This document shows positions 25,081 to 33,640 of a stretch of DNA of 64,000 bases, one piece after another; positions within the stretch are counted from its first letter, which is position 1, and each line of letters opens with the position of its first letter. Origin of the DNA: CAWIJK01 sp963836375 (GTDB taxonomy: Bacteria; Actinomycetota; Acidimicrobiia; Acidimicrobiales; RAAP-2). Below the pieces are notes generated by a model that made no database searches, was not told the origin of the DNA, and was given only the letters and a program-made list of their open reading frames with translations. Location of the stretch: the NCBI GenBank assembly GCA_963836375.1, contig CAWIJK010000001.1:372001-436000 (forward strand). Direction: 5' to 3'. The translations under genes and the position numbers were made by a program.

Positions 25081-25413
25081 CTAGGGCCGAAGGTCCCTAA
25101 TTGGACGTACTCGGTCGATCACCTCACGAGGGCGAATGACAGCTCGCAAGAAGGCCTCACACTCCCCATCGAACGGCGCCCGCCAGGTGATTGAGGTGCC
25201 GCCCGTCGGGGGTCTCGTCAAAAGGTGGGCCATGGCCTTCTCCGCTCGTCGCCCCATGTTGACCATCCCGTGATCACCGTCGATCCGCCCATGGTCCACC
25301 ATTTCATGGCCGTCATCGATGACCGGTAGACGCAGAGACTCTGCTGGACGCTCAAGTCGACTTAGACGTGGCCGGCCCTGGGCGCGTGCCGACCGACACT
25401 CGGTGACCGCCAC
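25081..25413 (-). CDS. Doubtful hypothetical protein, 110 aa
   Basis: GTG 25413 or an internal ATG. The N-terminal part is Arg-rich and low in information; the C-terminal part (AHLLTRPPTGGTSITWRA, ECEAFLRAVIRPREVIDRV) is more protein-like. There is no Shine-Dalgarno and no recognised domain. It sits between the arsR terminator and the 77-aa frame. Confidence 0.25.
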   Translation of the reverse strand: MAVTECRSARAQGRPRLSRLERPAESLRLPVIDDGHEMVDHGRIDGDHGMVNMGRRAEKAMAHLLTRPPTGGTSITWRAPFDGECEAFLRAVIRPREVIDRVRPIRDLRP

Positions 25414-25435
25414 GCGGACCGTAGAGGACGGGATT

Positions 25436-25451
25436 ACGGCTCTAGAGCCGT
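25436..25451 (-). terminator. Palindrome at the end of arsR
   Basis: A perfect 16-base palindrome (ACGGCTCTAGAGCCGT) begins at the last base of the arsR stop codon. It could form a hairpin terminator, although only a short weak A/T stretch follows. Confidence 0.4.
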
Positions 25452-25789
25452 CAGGGTGCCGCGTCGAGTGCGGCCCGAAGTTCTGCGAGCCTCTCGGCGT
25501 TCAGCGAATACCAAACCCACTTGCCTCGTCGGTCGCCACTCACGAGTCCTACGTCGCTCAGGATCTTGAGGTGGTGGGAGATCGTCGGTTGGCTCTTGCC
25601 AACCGGTTTGACGAAGTCACACACGCAGACCTCACCCCCAGGCGCTGCAGCGAGGATGCTCAACACCCTCAGCCGGACAGGGTCCGACAAGGCGTTGAAG
25701 CCGTGGGCCAGCTCCGCTGCCTGAGAAGCATCGAGGGGCGAGGCCAGCACCGAAGGGCAGCACTCGATGGTTGCGACCCGCTTCGTCAT
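25451..25789 (-). CDS. arsR: ArsR-family metalloregulator, As(III)-type
   Basis: 112 aa from ATG 25789 with a strong AGGAGG seven bases upstream. Winged-helix core: FNALSDPVRLRVLSIL, then KSQPTISHHLKILSDVGLV as recognition helix and GKWVWYSLN wing. Cys10-Cys11 (ECCPS) and Cys55 (EVCVCDF) match the three-Cys arsenite site of Corynebacterium-type ArsR rather than the classic CxC in the DNA helix. It should repress both itself and the divergent arsI operon through the palindrome at 25802-25847. Confidence 0.92.
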   Translation of the reverse strand: MTKRVATIECCPSVLASPLDASQAAELAHGFNALSDPVRLRVLSILAAAPGGEVCVCDFVKPVGKSQPTISHHLKILSDVGLVSGDRRGKWVWYSLNAERLAELRAALDAAP

Positions 25790-25799
25790 GGCCCTCCTA

Positions 25800-25849
25800 T
25801 TGACAGGGTTCGATGTATCGATCATACTCGACGCATCGAACCCTGTCGA
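25800..25849. promoter_or_regulatory. Divergent arsR/arsI promoters overlapping in one palindromic operator
   Basis: Perfect 14-base arms GACAGGGTTCGATG (25802-25815) and CATCGAACCCTGTC (25834-25847). Rightward promoter: TTGACA 25800-25805, 17-base spacer, CATACT 25823-25828. Leftward promoter: TCGACA (25849-25844), 17-base spacer, TATGAT (25826-25821). The two -10 elements share bases and the promoters face each other, so one ArsR-bound operator would shut both. Confidence 0.8.
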
Positions 25850-25866
25850 TGCTATCGGAGGTCCGC

Positions 25867-26343
25867 GTGTCCAGAGTCCAGCTTGCCTTGAACGTCAGCG
25901 ACATCGACGCCGCCGTCGACTTCTACTCGAAGTTGTTCGGGGTCGCACCGGCCAAGCGCCAGCCCGGCTACGCCAACTTCGCCATCGCCGAGCCACCCCT
26001 CAAGCTGGTGCTGATCGAGAGCCCGGAGGCGCGCATGAACGGCGTGTCCGGTGCGCTCAACCACCTGGGCGTGGAGGTAGACACCCCCGCTGAGGTGGCC
26101 GACGCCACCAGGCGCCTGGCGGACGAGGGGCTCGAGCCCGACGTCCAAGAGGCCACCACCTGCTGCTACGCCGTGCAGGACAAGGCGTGGGTGAACGATC
26201 CCGACGGCGCCCCGTGGGAGGTCTACACCGTGCTGGCCAACGCTCCATCCGAGAACGGTCTCGGGTGCTCGACCGAGGGCTGCGTGCCCACACAGAAAGA
26301 GGCGATCCCGGTCGGTACCCCGGTGACGAGCAGCTGCTGCTGA
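25867..26343 (+). CDS. arsI: ArsI/CadI-like VOC metalloprotein (arsenic resistance)
   Basis: 158 aa from GTG 25867 behind GGAGG; ATG 25849 is an alternative. It starts SRVQLALNVSDIDAAVDFYS, has LNHLGVEV, the vicinal pair ATTCCYAVQDKAWVNDPDG and WEVYTV, and a Cys-rich tail ending SSCC. These are features of ArsI C-As lyase, which demethylates trivalent organoarsenicals, and of the related cadmium-induced CadI. It is the first gene of the ars operon opposite arsR, which supports the arsenic role. Confidence 0.85.
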   Translation: MSRVQLALNVSDIDAAVDFYSKLFGVAPAKRQPGYANFAIAEPPLKLVLIESPEARMNGVSGALNHLGVEVDTPAEVADATRRLADEGLEPDVQEATTCCYAVQDKAWVNDPDGAPWEVYTVLANAPSENGLGCSTEGCVPTQKEAIPVGTPVTSSCC

Positions 26344-26375
26344 GTGGAAGCGTCGGACCCCAGCCGTCCGAGCCC

Positions 26376-27197
26376 GTGGTGAACGAAGCAGCGCTCTGGC
26401 GTCGGGTGACCGCCGAGTTCCTCGGCAGTGCATTCCTGGCCGCAATCGTCGTCGGCTCGGGCATCGCCGCCCAGCAGCTCTCGCCGGGCAACGTGGGCCT
26501 GCAACTGTTCGAGAACGCCGCGGCCACCGGGGCCGGGCTCTACGCCATCATCTTGATGTTCGGCCCGGTGTCAGGAGCTCATTTCAACCCGGTGGTCTCA
26601 TTCGTCGACGCCGCATTTGACGGGATCAGCTGGCGGGACGCCTGCGCCTACCTGCCGGCACAAGTCGTCGGCTGCATCGGTGGCGCCGTCATCGCCAACC
26701 TGATGTTCTCCAAGGCCGCTATCTCGATCTCGACGCACCACCGGGCCACCCCCGCCCATTTCCTTTCTGAGATCGTGGCGACCCTCGGTCTCATCCTGGT
26801 CATCTTCGCTCTGGCCCGCAGTGGACGGAGCCGAATCACACCGGCTGCGGTCGGCGCCTATATCGGTGCTGCCTACTTCTTCACGAGCTCGACCAGCTTC
26901 GCCAACCCCGCCATCACCGTCGGGCGCATGTTCTCGAACACCTTCGCCGGGATCGCCCCATCGTCGGTCCCGGCCTTCATCGCCGCCCAGATCGTCGGAG
27001 GCGCCCTCGCCATCGGCGTGATCAAGTTGCTCTACCCGGGCATGACCCCGGCCGAGGCGGCCGACATCATCGTTCCCCATCATTCGCTGGACGGACCTGA
27101 TACCGAGGTGTCCGGCGCCGGCGTGGCCCCAGATGGTGCGCCCAGCGAATCCGCCCATCTCACACAGTCGACCCAACCCTCGCCGCCCACCCGGTGA
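26376..27197 (+). CDS. Aquaporin/aquaglyceroporin (AqpS-like, arsenic island)
   Basis: 273 aa from GTG 26376 or 26379; an upstream in-frame extension overlaps arsI and is rejected. Six membrane helices with the two pore loops SGAHFNPVVS (NPV instead of NPA) and SSTSFANPAIT (NPA) define the MIP family. There is a long charged/Ser-rich C-terminal tail. No ArsB or Acr3 pump is in the cluster, so arsenite made by ArsC may leave through this channel, as described for AqpS in Sinorhizobium. It lies 32 bases after arsI. Confidence 0.88.
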   Translation: MVNEAALWRRVTAEFLGSAFLAAIVVGSGIAAQQLSPGNVGLQLFENAAATGAGLYAIILMFGPVSGAHFNPVVSFVDAAFDGISWRDACAYLPAQVVGCIGGAVIANLMFSKAAISISTHHRATPAHFLSEIVATLGLILVIFALARSGRSRITPAAVGAYIGAAYFFTSSTSFANPAITVGRMFSNTFAGIAPSSVPAFIAAQIVGGALAIGVIKLLYPGMTPAEAADIIVPHHSLDGPDTEVSGAGVAPDGAPSESAHLTQSTQPSPPTR

Positions 27198-27220
27198 CGA
27201 GCCGATCCCACTGGAGACCC

Positions 27221-28651
27221 ATGCACATCATCGCCATCGGAGGAAGCGACGCCGGTATCAGCGTCGCCTTGCGGGTCCGCGAGCTCGACCCTGACGCCGA
27301 GGTCACCGTCGTCGTGGCTGACATGTTTCCGAACTTCTCCATCTGCGGGATCCCTTACTACGTCTCGGGGGAGGTGACCCACTGGCGGAATCTCGCCCAC
27401 CGGACCGTCGCCGACCTCGAAGCGACGGGCATGGGACTCCGTCTCGACACCGTTGCCCGACGCATCGACGTGGAAGGACGCAAGCTTCTCCTTACGAGCA
27501 ACGACGGTGACGAGGAGCTTCTCTCCTACGACGAGTTGGTCGTCGGCACCGGGGCGGTGTCGGTCCGCCCACCGATCGACGGCCTCGCTGGGCCCGAGGC
27601 GCTGGGGATAGCCCACGGCGTCCACCTCCTGCACTCCATGGGGGACACCTTTGCCGTCATGCGCACTCTGGAGGAACGTGCGCCCTCCAGCGCCCTCATC
27701 GTCGGAGCTGGCTATATCGGCCTGGAGATGGCCGAGGCGCTGGTTGCACGGGGCCTGGCGGTGACCCAGATGGAGCAGCTCGCAGAGGTCCTCCCCACGG
27801 TCGACCCCGAGATCGGTGCCCTCGTTCATGGACAGCTCACCGAGCACGGTGTCGACGTCTTGACCGGGACGACGGTCCGCTCCATCGCCCGGGCACCCGG
27901 CGGGGAGGCTGCCCGCCTCCGGGTTTGCGCCACCACGGCGGACGGCCAGGACCTCATCCGGGACTTCGACATGGTCCTGGTCGTCGTCGGCGTCCGGCCC
28001 GACACCGAGCTGGCTGCATCGTCCGGTGCGGCGCTCGGACAGCGTGGGGCGATTGTCGTGGACCGCCACATGCGGACCAACCTCCCCCACGTCTTCGCCG
28101 CCGGGGACTGCGTCGTCACTCACCACCGCCTCCTGGGCGAGACCTACCTGCCGCTCGGGACGACCGCCCATAAGCAGGGGCGGGTGGCTGGGGAGAACGC
28201 CCTGGGGGGGGACCGCGAATATGCCGGCAGCCTGGGTACCCAGGTGGTCAAGGTCTTCGACCACGCCGTGGCCCGGACCGGCCTGCGAGACCATGAGGCC
28301 GTGGCCGGTGGCTTCGGTCCCGGCACGATTGGTTTCGAGGCCGATGACCACAAGGCCTACTACCCCGGAAGCCACCGCATCTCGATGCGCTACACGGGGG
28401 ACCGAAGGACGGGCCGTCTCCTGGGCGTGCAGCTCTTCGGGCACAAACACGCCGAGATCGCCAAACGGATCGACATCGCGGCCGTCGCCATCTTCAATGA
28501 GATGTCCGTCGACGCGATGAGTGACCTCGATCTTTCCTACACGCCGCCACTCGGGAGTCCCTGGGACGCGGTGCAGATGGGAGCACAGGCATGGATGCGC
28601 TCCGAGGCCCTACAGGGTGGTGGCCAGGAGAGTTCCGTGAATTGGCGGTGA
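27221..28651 (+). CDS. FAD-dependent pyridine-nucleotide disulfide oxidoreductase (CoA-disulfide-reductase-like)
   Basis: 476 aa from ATG 27221. FAD-binding IAIGGSDAGISVALRVREL, an active-site-like single Cys in FPNFSICGIPYYVSGE (as in CoA-disulfide reductase and NADH oxidase types), NAD-binding ALIVGAGYIGLEMAEAL, FAD motif HVFAAGDCV and a C-terminal dimerisation domain. Members are often found in actinobacterial ars operons, perhaps supplying reducing power or oxidising thiols; the exact reaction is not known. It sits between the aquaporin and arsC. Confidence 0.85.
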   Translation: MHIIAIGGSDAGISVALRVRELDPDAEVTVVVADMFPNFSICGIPYYVSGEVTHWRNLAHRTVADLEATGMGLRLDTVARRIDVEGRKLLLTSNDGDEELLSYDELVVGTGAVSVRPPIDGLAGPEALGIAHGVHLLHSMGDTFAVMRTLEERAPSSALIVGAGYIGLEMAEALVARGLAVTQMEQLAEVLPTVDPEIGALVHGQLTEHGVDVLTGTTVRSIARAPGGEAARLRVCATTADGQDLIRDFDMVLVVVGVRPDTELAASSGAALGQRGAIVVDRHMRTNLPHVFAAGDCVVTHHRLLGETYLPLGTTAHKQGRVAGENALGGDREYAGSLGTQVVKVFDHAVARTGLRDHEAVAGGFGPGTIGFEADDHKAYYPGSHRISMRYTGDRRTGRLLGVQLFGHKHAEIAKRIDIAAVAIFNEMSVDAMSDLDLSYTPPLGSPWDAVQMGAQAWMRSEALQGGGQESSVNWR

Positions 28652-28678
28652 TGGTCCGACCGTCCGAGGGGAGGAACC

Positions 28679-29317
28679 ATGAGTGATGTCATGACGCCCG
28701 GCGTGAGGATGGCACTTGCGGGCGTGGCCCGGGACCTCCACAAGAGGTTCCACGGGGTGTTCGGATCCGAGACCATCGAGGCTCTCGTCTTGGACAGCTA
28801 CGAGGATCTCGCAGCTCGGGCCACGGTGAAGGACTGGCTCATTCTCGGCACCGAGCGCTTCGCCCAGCAGCGGCTTGAGGCACTCGTTCAGGCCGAGGAT
28901 CACACGCCGAAGAGGGTACCGGGCGTGCTGTTTTTGTGTGTCCACAATGCCGGACGATCGCAAATGGCCCTCGGTTGGTTCACTCACCTCGCCGGCGACC
29001 GTGCCGTTGCGTGGTCAGGCGGCTCGGAACCCGATGTCGAGATGAACCCGGGTGCCGTAGCGGCCATGGCTGAGATTGGTATCGATATCTCGCAACAGTT
29101 CCCTAAGCCCTGGGCCGACGAGTTCCTAGGAGCCGCCGACGTCGTCGTGACGATGGGTTGTGGTGATGCTTGTCCACTGGTTCCTGGCAAGCGTTACGAG
29201 GACTGGGAACTCGACGATCCGAATGGGTTGTCGATCGCCGAGATCCGCCCGATCCGAGACGAGATCGGGCGACTTGTGAACGATCTCATGGATCGGCTGG
29301 AGATCCAGCGTCGCTAG
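28679..29317 (+). CDS. arsC: Arsenate reductase ArsC, LMW-phosphatase type with N-terminal helical domain
   Basis: 212 aa; GGGAGGAACC sits before ATG 28679. Residues 1-75 form an all-helical N-terminal extension seen in many actinobacterial ArsC proteins. The catalytic domain has the P-loop FLCVHNAGRSQMA (Cys nucleophile, Arg) and a second redox Cys pair region VTMGCGDACPLVPGK, followed by YEDWELDDPNG with the general-acid Asp. It should reduce arsenate to arsenite using thioredoxin or mycothiol. Last gene of the ars operon. Confidence 0.93.
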   Translation: MSDVMTPGVRMALAGVARDLHKRFHGVFGSETIEALVLDSYEDLAARATVKDWLILGTERFAQQRLEALVQAEDHTPKRVPGVLFLCVHNAGRSQMALGWFTHLAGDRAVAWSGGSEPDVEMNPGAVAAMAEIGIDISQQFPKPWADEFLGAADVVVTMGCGDACPLVPGKRYEDWELDDPNGLSIAEIRPIRDEIGRLVNDLMDRLEIQRR

Positions 29318-30315
29318 CCCAAGTAGACAGTGACATTGTCCATCCATCATCTCGTTCGATCATCGGCATTCTGCCGCGCAGGTGACATTGTCGATCACGT
29401 TGCACTTTGAGCCGACCTGGCAAGGTGTGACGGGGACGAGGCGGCCGGCGGCGCGAATGGGACAGACGATCCAGTCCGCCCAGACAAGGCTACGACCTTA
29501 CGACGGCGTGGTTGCTCGCTCAGGGTTCCGTACGAATCGCCCAATGCGGTCCAGGCGTCACCGGCTTGAGCGGCCGCTGGGGGCCGATTCGCATTCCCCG
29601 CACCGAGGCAGGAAGGCAGTCGTCCAGCAGCTCGACGTGCTGATCGCAGCAGAACACCCGATAGGAGCCACCACCCGGCGACGAGTGCAACCCGCGCCAG
29701 CGCACTGGTCCAGGGCAGCGGACGTTCCGGCCATTCGCCCGGACGACCTCGAAACACGTCATGGTCGGTCCTTCATGCTCTTGTGCGCCCCGACCAGCGC
29801 AACGGATACTCAGACGGCCCCGATCCCTGGCTCGGAGGTCCGGGCTCGACACCGGTGGGGTTATGCGGTGTCGACCCCCGACGTTGGCGACCATAAGGGG
29901 CCTGGGTTTCCTCTCAGTGACCGGCGCCGGGCATCGCGATGAACACTTCGGAACGGTTCTCAGCTCTGGCCGGCGACTGGCTGGCCCTGCCAGCAGTGGA
30001 GCGAAAAGGCTTATAGTCCGTCGGTTGCGTTTAGATCGCGAGGCGCAGCAGTTGACTTGCAATTGGCCACGGGTTTGCTCGGCGCCAGTGGAACGACCGC
30101 AGTTTCGATATTGAGCCATTTGACCGCACCGATCCCGACCGTAACGAGCACACGACTTACATCGAGTGGTGGCGAACCTGTGGGTTCTCCTGTCAATACT
30201 GCAACCCGCAGCGTGAGCCTCAGACCGTTCCACACCACCGGGATGGGGTGAGTCGCCGGCACCCCGGCCCGGGATCGGGGAATGCGCCACCGAAGTGGAA
30301 CTCACCGAAGATCGA
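29318..30315. other. Gene-poor kilobase with a probable small gene
   Basis: About 1 kb between arsC and the mgtA-type 3' end. It holds one plausible small gene (29520-29762, minus). GTGACATTGTC occurs twice (29330-29340 and 29382-29392), which might be an old element end. The 29990-30130 part is AT-richer than its surroundings. Remaining frames look like chance or decayed sequence. Confidence 0.4.
29520..29762 (-). CDS. Small Cys-containing hypothetical protein, 80 aa
   Basis: ATG 29762 with AAGGA eight bases upstream. The protein has MTCFEVVRANGRNVRCPGP, then GSYRVFCCDQHVELLDDCLP; the Cys/His spacing could bind a metal. The C-terminal third is Arg/Pro-rich. No family recognised. It lies alone in the gene-poor region downstream of the ars operon. 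Confidence 0.45.
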   Translation of the reverse strand: MTCFEVVRANGRNVRCPGPVRWRGLHSSPGGGSYRVFCCDQHVELLDDCLPASVRGMRIGPQRPLKPVTPGPHWAIRTEP

Positions 30316-33027
30316 TCATTCATCGGGCCGCGTGTCGACGGCACCAGTCGCCGAGGCCCGCTCCCTGGACGCTCCTCGGCGGGGTACCTCTTGGACCGCA
30401 AAGTGGATGAACTTGGATGCCCGGCGGCGGATGCGCCGCTCCAATCGTTCGACGTGCGTGGAGGCAGGTCGGGGAGTGCGGGCGTGCGGGGCACGGTAGA
30501 AGCGGGTTTTCGCGAGTTCCACGAGCAAGAGGTAGGCGATGACCATGCCAAACAGCAGCAGGAAGAATTTGGTCGGCAGGGGGGTGAATCCCAACAGGTG
30601 GGCCAGGCCCGTGTACGGCAGGATCGCGCCGATCAAGGCCGCCCCGGTAGGCACAAGCAGCATCGGAAGGCTGGGCCGGCTCTTGAAGAACGGGACCCGC
30701 CGGGTCCGGATCACATAGATGACAAGCGTCTGGGTGGCGATCGACTCCACGAACCAGCCGGTCCTGAACTCCACGTGACCAGCATGGAGAATCGAAAGCA
30801 TCACCCAGAAGGTGAGAAAGTCGAAGATCGAGCTGACCGGACCGAACACGGACATGAACTGCCTGATGAACTTCATGTCCCACGCCGCCGGACGGGCCAG
30901 CGCCTCGGGGTCCACCCGGTCAGTCGGAATGACGAGCTGCCCGGTGTTGTAGAGCAGGTTATTGAGAAGGATTTGCGTTGGCAGCATCGGGAGGAAGGTC
31001 AGGAACACCGACGCCCCGGCTGCACTGAACATATTGCCGAAGTTCGAGGATGTTGCCATCAGGACGTACTTCATGGTGTTCGCGAAGATGCGGCGGCCCT
31101 CCATGACGCCCTCCGCAAGCACGCCGAGGTCCTTGTCGAGCAGCACGACATCGGCGGCGTCCTTGGCCACATCAGTTCCGGAGTCCACCGAGATCCCGAC
31201 ATCGGCGTGATGCAACGCCACGGCGTCATTGACCCCGTCTCCGAGGAATGCCACGTCCTTCCCGGTGCGGCGGGCCACCTTGATGATTCGGGACTTCTGA
31301 TCGGGGCTGATCCGGGCGAACACCGTCGTGGTTACGATCGCCGCCTCGAGCCCGTCATCGTCGAGCGCCTCGATCTCGGTTCCGCTGAGTACGCCGGCGC
31401 ACTCGACCCCGATTTCCGAGCACACCTTGGCCGCCACGAGGCCGTTGTCTCCGGTGATGATCTTGACCTCCACCCCCAGCGCTTCGAGCTGGGCGATGGA
31501 GGCGCCGGCATCGACTTTCGGTCGGTCGGCGAACGTCAAGAATCCCTCCAACGTCAATCCCTGCTCGTCTGCCGCGGTAAGTGCATCGACGCCCCTGGCC
31601 GGACGGCTGGCCACGGCGACAACCCGAGCCCCTTCGGAGAACAATGCGCTGAGCGTCGACCTTGCGGCGGCGGGGACATCCACGCAGCGGTCGATGACCG
31701 TCTCGGGTGCGCCCTTGACGACCACGATCCGACCAACGTCGGGACTGTCGACCAGTACCGAGCCCAGCTGTCGCTCGTGGTCGAAGGGGAGGACGCTGCG
31801 CCTCGCGTAGCGGGCGGCCCCGGTGGCGATCTCCCCTTCCGGGGCCGCGTCGGGGGCTGACCACAGGGCCTGGTCCAGCGCGTTCCCGCCGATGGGGCCC
31901 TCCTCGGTGACCGTCGCTTCGTTGCACACGAGCCCGAGCAGTAACGGGCGATGGCTCTCGTTCCCTGTGGCGTCGAGTCCCCGCTCGTAGGTGATCGCAC
32001 CTTCGGTGAGGGTGCCCGTCTTGTCGGTGAAGAGAATCTCGATGTTGCCCAGGTCCTCGATCGCCACCAGCCGCTTCACCAGGACCTTCTTCGCGGCCAG
32101 GGCTTTGGAGCCGGACGAGAGGCTGACCGTCACGATGGCCGGCATCATTTCGGGCGCGATGCCCACGGCGATGGCCAGGGAGAAGAGCAGTGCTTCGATA
32201 ATCGGTCGCCCCAATATCGCGTTGATCACGAAGATGAACGCCGTGAGTACGGCCGCCACCCCGAACAGAAAGCGCGAGAACCGCGACAAGCCCGATTCGA
32301 AGGCGGTCTGGCCCTGACGCTCGGAGAGTCCCGCGGCGATCTGCCCGAAGTCGGTACGGACTCCCGTCTGGACCACCACGCCGAGAGCTGAACCCTCGTG
32401 GACGATCGTCCCCATGAAGGCACAACCCGGCTGGTCCTGGGGCTGTCGACCGGTCAGGGGCGCCGTTGACTTAGCCACCGGCATCGACTCTCCGGTGAGG
32501 ACGCCTTCGTCACACTCAAGCTCGTCAACCCGCAATAGGCGGATGTCGGCCGGCACGAGGTCCCCGACGCGGAGCACCACCACGTCGCCCGGCACAAGGC
32601 TCGTCACGGGGACCCTGCACGTCCGTCCATCCCTCCGGACTTCGGCGTCCTGTCGGATCTGGGCTCGGAGTGAGGCCATCGCCATCTCGGCCCGATACTC
32701 GTTGAAGAAACCCAGGCCGACGCTGAGGGCGACGATCACCGCGATGATCACGGCGTTGGTGCCCCCGCCGGTCAGTCCCGACACCAGTGCGGCCCCGAGC
32801 AGGAGGACCAGGATTGGGTTCCTGATCTGACGGAACAGGACGGCGATGGCCCGCACTCGGTGCACCCCGAGGGTGTTCTGTCCGAACCGTCGTAGGCGGT
32901 CTGCCACATCGTCGGACGAAAGCCCGTCAGGGCCACTTCCGAGTCGCGATAACACCTCCTCGGGTGGGAGTCCGGCAGCATCGGCCAAGTCCAACCCGGT
33001 AAATGGAGGGCGCGCGGCCAGGACCAT
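30316..33027 (-). CDS. mgtA: Magnesium-translocating P-type ATPase (MgtA/MgtB, P3B)
   Basis: 903 aa. N-terminal cation-ATPase domain, actuator with CDEGVLTGESMPVAK, membrane helix 4 with AIAVGIAPEMMPAIVTVSL (P3B signature), phosphorylation loop ILFTDKTGTLTEGAI, hinge FLGDGVNDAVALHHADVG, and six C-terminal helices. It should import Mg2+ at the membrane with ATP hydrolysis. The last 70 residues form an unusual Arg-rich tail (RLERRIRRRASKFIHF). It is monocistronic here; no MgtC or leader RNA was recognised upstream. Confidence 0.93.
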   Translation of the reverse strand: MVLAARPPFTGLDLADAAGLPPEEVLSRLGSGPDGLSSDDVADRLRRFGQNTLGVHRVRAIAVLFRQIRNPILVLLLGAALVSGLTGGGTNAVIIAVIVALSVGLGFFNEYRAEMAMASLRAQIRQDAEVRRDGRTCRVPVTSLVPGDVVVLRVGDLVPADIRLLRVDELECDEGVLTGESMPVAKSTAPLTGRQPQDQPGCAFMGTIVHEGSALGVVVQTGVRTDFGQIAAGLSERQGQTAFESGLSRFSRFLFGVAAVLTAFIFVINAILGRPIIEALLFSLAIAVGIAPEMMPAIVTVSLSSGSKALAAKKVLVKRLVAIEDLGNIEILFTDKTGTLTEGAITYERGLDATGNESHRPLLLGLVCNEATVTEEGPIGGNALDQALWSAPDAAPEGEIATGAARYARRSVLPFDHERQLGSVLVDSPDVGRIVVVKGAPETVIDRCVDVPAAARSTLSALFSEGARVVAVASRPARGVDALTAADEQGLTLEGFLTFADRPKVDAGASIAQLEALGVEVKIITGDNGLVAAKVCSEIGVECAGVLSGTEIEALDDDGLEAAIVTTTVFARISPDQKSRIIKVARRTGKDVAFLGDGVNDAVALHHADVGISVDSGTDVAKDAADVVLLDKDLGVLAEGVMEGRRIFANTMKYVLMATSSNFGNMFSAAGASVFLTFLPMLPTQILLNNLLYNTGQLVIPTDRVDPEALARPAAWDMKFIRQFMSVFGPVSSIFDFLTFWVMLSILHAGHVEFRTGWFVESIATQTLVIYVIRTRRVPFFKSRPSLPMLLVPTGAALIGAILPYTGLAHLLGFTPLPTKFFLLLFGMVIAYLLLVELAKTRFYRAPHARTPRPASTHVERLERRIRRRASKFIHFAVQEVPRRGASRERASATGAVDTRPDE

Positions 33028-33237
33028 TACACCAGCATTACCGCTATGGGCTCGTCGTCACCAGGGCCATCGGTCGCACATGCCTACGCTGGAGCGGTAG
33101 GCAGCATTTCACGATCCCGAACCAGTTCTTCGGAGCACAGCGGTTGGCCATCCCCACCCGCATCGGACAGCCGAGGTAAACGTAGGGCATCATCCTCTTT
33201 CGCGCTGGAAGAGTCCCTCCCCGAACGATGCCGCCCG

Positions 33238-33384
33238 TTATGCCGCCAATGGTTGCCCAGTGCTCCGACGAAGCGAGCGGCTGGTTGGGAGCCGTCGGGT
33301 CAGAGTGACCTTGACCCCAAATAGCGGACCGGGCTTGTAAGAGTAGGGGGCACGGCGGAGCTCTCTCGCATAGCGCTTGGGCAT
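33238..33384 (-). pseudogene. Possible truncated transposase N terminus, 48 aa frame
   Basis: ATG 33384 has an excellent AGGAGG seven bases upstream. The first residues, MPKRYARELRR, resemble the start of IS3-type OrfA transposases (MPKRYxxEFRR), but the rest (APYSYKPGPLFGVKV...) does not continue as a transposase. It is either a decayed IS fragment or an unrelated small gene. Confidence 0.35.
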
Positions 33385-33425
33385 AGGACTACCTCCTGGT
33401 AGCTCACGACCAAACTCTCTTACAA
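33335..33425. repeat. Short inverted repeats TTGTAAGAG around a possible IS remnant
   Basis: TTGTAAGAG at 33335-33343 and its exact complement CTCTTACAA at 33417-33425 bound about 90 bp that include the transposase-like start and its Shine-Dalgarno. This would fit a deleted IS or a small non-autonomous element; it may also be chance. Confidence 0.3.
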
Positions 33426-33459
33426 CGCTGGCTCGCCTTGAGGGGTCAAGCTCATCGAG

Positions 33460-33532
33460 CAGCCCCAACGGGGTTCGAACCCGTGTCTCCACCTTGAGAG
33501 GGTGGTGTCCTTGGCCACTAGACGATGGGGCC
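33460..33532 (-). tRNA. tRNA-Glu (CTC)
   Basis: 73 bases. Acceptor arms GGCCCCA/TGGGGCT, D-arm region TCGTCTAGTGGCC, anticodon stem-loop with CTC between CCACC and GGTGG, T-arm ACGGG-TTCGAAC-CCCGT, and discriminator G. CCA is not encoded. Confidence 0.93.
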
Positions 33533-33606
33533 CGGTGCCAAAATGGCCTCGCCATCGTAGCTGACGAGGGCCGCTCGTCGGCAAGCCGGAAGACCTGCTG
33601 GCGTTG

Positions 33607-33640
33607 TGAGCTCGGGGGGAAGTCTGAGCTCGGGGGGAAG
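33607..33640. repeat. Tandem duplication of the tRNA-Gln 3' end
   Basis: TGAGCTCGGGGGGAAG occurs at 33607-33622 and again at 33625-33640. The second copy covers the 3' acceptor strand of tRNA-Gln. Duplicated tRNA 3' ends are a hallmark of integration at attachment sites, but the copy is short and could be a simple slippage duplication. Confidence 0.5.

Larger units (their letters stand above)
33028..33459. other. Intergenic region between mgtA and tRNA-Glu
   Basis: About 430 bp. Its left half holds the mgtA upstream region with no motif I can name; its right half holds a possible IS remnant bounded by 9-base inverted repeats. Confidence 0.4.

Noticed and set aside
29330..29392. Two GTGACATTGTC copies as ends of an insertion sequence
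   Set aside because: No transposase or target duplication lies between them; they are only 52 bp apart.
30120..30260. Plus-strand reading frame with a CxxxCxxC (CGFSCQYC) radical-SAM-like motif
   Set aside because: The frame has a stop just upstream, no start codon and no other radical-SAM features; probably chance or a decayed fragment.
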